Shown here: one piece after another, positions 4,537-5,043 of the stretch
Position numbering within the stretch: position 1 is the stretch's first letter
How the letters are laid out: the number at the start of each line of letters is the position of its first letter
Assembly: GCA_945787305.1 (NCBI GenBank)
Contig: CALZIH010000233.1
Coordinates: 1-5,043, forward strand
Direction: 5' to 3'
Source of the DNA: an uncultured Desulfobulbaceae bacterium
Lineage (GTDB): Bacteria; Desulfobacterota; Desulfobulbia; Desulfobulbales; Desulfobulbaceae
Length of the DNA: 5,043 nucleotides
Position numbers and translations under genes: made by a program
Notes under the pieces: generated by a model
Databases searched by the model: none
Told to the model about the DNA's origin: nothing
What the model saw: the letters and a program-made list of their open reading frames with translations, nothing else

Positions 4537-5043
4537 TCACACCTTGAACCTGTTGACAAGGGCATGCAGTTGTTCGGCAAACTTGCTCAATTCACCGGCG
4601 CTGGTATGGACCTCGGTACAACTTGTTTTCATTTCCGAGGCGGCTTGATTCACCTCCGTTATATCCGCTGCTATCTCTCCGGATACAGCCGAACTCTCAG
4701 AGACATTCTGGTTAACCTCCTGAATACCTGCGGAGGCCTGCATAACATTGTTAGAAATCTCCTCTGTCGTGGCGGTCTGCTCTTCCACGGCTGAGACAAT
4801 GGTCGCAACGGTTTCATCCCCGTTTTTTATCACTTCTGAGATCTGGCTTATCTCTAAAGCGGTCTCAGAGGTTGATTTTTGAATACCGTCAACTTTCGAC
4901 TTGATATCATCGGTGGCTTCAGAAGTCTGTTTGGCCAGTTCCTTGATTTCATTAGCGACGACCGCAAATCCCTTGCCGGCTTCTCCGGCCCGGGCCGCTT
5001 CAATTGTAGCGTTCAAGGCAAGCAGATTGGTTTGTTCGGAGAT
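4537..5043 (-). CDS. Methyl-accepting chemotaxis protein, C-terminal signalling domain (partial)
   Basis: This is the 3' end of a chemoreceptor; the sensor, membrane segments and HAMP region lie beyond the right edge. The frame is open from base 5043, so the TTG at 5016 is internal. The visible 168 residues begin in the highly conserved hairpin tip ISEQTNLLALNATIEAARAG (1–20), followed by EAGKGFAVVANEIKELAKQ (21–39), the region that binds CheA and CheW. The rest is the descending coiled-coil helix, rich in Ala, Ser, Thr and Glu, with Glu/Gln/Ser/Thr-rich stretches such as AVEEQTATTEEIS where methylation sites would be expected. It ends HALVNRFKV with no NWETF-like pentapeptide, so no tether for CheR/CheB is seen. 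The protein controls CheA kinase and thus motility or another output; the ligand cannot be told. Confidence 0.94.
   Translation of the reverse strand: MSEQTNLLALNATIEAARAGEAGKGFAVVANEIKELAKQTSEATDDIKSKVDGIQKSTSETALEISQISEVIKNGDETVATIVSAVEEQTATTEEISNNVMQASAGIQEVNQNVSESSAVSGEIAADITEVNQAASEMKTSCTEVHTSAGELSKFAEQLHALVNRFKV

Noticed and set aside
4440..4540. c-di-GMP (GEMM) riboswitch on the minus strand, suggested by CGGGGTTGCC after a chemoreceptor gene
   Set aside because: The other conserved GEMM parts (GGCAAACC and ACGCAAAGCC) are missing, and it would lie after, not before, the chemoreceptor.

Overview
This window looks like an ordinary chromosomal stretch of a Gram-negative, free-living bacterium. 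The best guess is a sulfate-reducing Desulfobacterota member (Desulfobulbales-like). That rests on overall gene flavour: an adk–purC pair, a zinc-type Adk lid, two tandem Hsp20 genes, a DUF3108 exported protein and a chemoreceptor, with middling GC by eye. It is inference; no marker gene fixes the taxonomy. I saw no mobile element, CRISPR array, tRNA or rRNA.

Left part (1–2067). The 3' end of an alpha/beta hydrolase (lysophospholipase / monoacylglycerol lipase type) reads rightward into the window. It converges with purC across a near-perfect bidirectional terminator (20-bp stem, 405–449). On the minus strand adk lies upstream of purC, 78 bp apart. They probably form a small nucleotide-metabolism operon: PurC makes SAICAR in de novo purine synthesis and Adk balances AMP, ADP and ATP. 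A very GC-rich hairpin sits between them, just before the purC ribosome binding site. purC starts with GTG.

Centre (2068–3308). A 317-bp divergent intergenic region separates adk from two tandem small heat-shock protein genes on the plus strand. It holds a cluster of short palindromes, a TTGACA-type promoter candidate and a strong Shine-Dalgarno site that could pair weakly with pyrimidine-rich leader sequence. The two Hsp20 proteins (153 and 132 aa) are divergent paralogs, each with a complete alpha-crystallin domain and a C-terminal I-x-I/V motif. They likely act together as ATP-independent holdases.

Right part (3309–5043). A minus-strand DUF3108 periplasmic protein with a signal peptide ends only 5 bp from the second hsp20. 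Upstream of it is about 410 bp with no convincing gene. The 3' half of a methyl-accepting chemotaxis protein then runs off the right edge.

No clear new biological system is visible. The points most worth checking are regulatory: the adk–purC hairpin, the hsp20 leader and divergent operator-like repeats, and the 410-bp gap. A slightly unusual Adk zinc-knuckle spacing is also worth a look.
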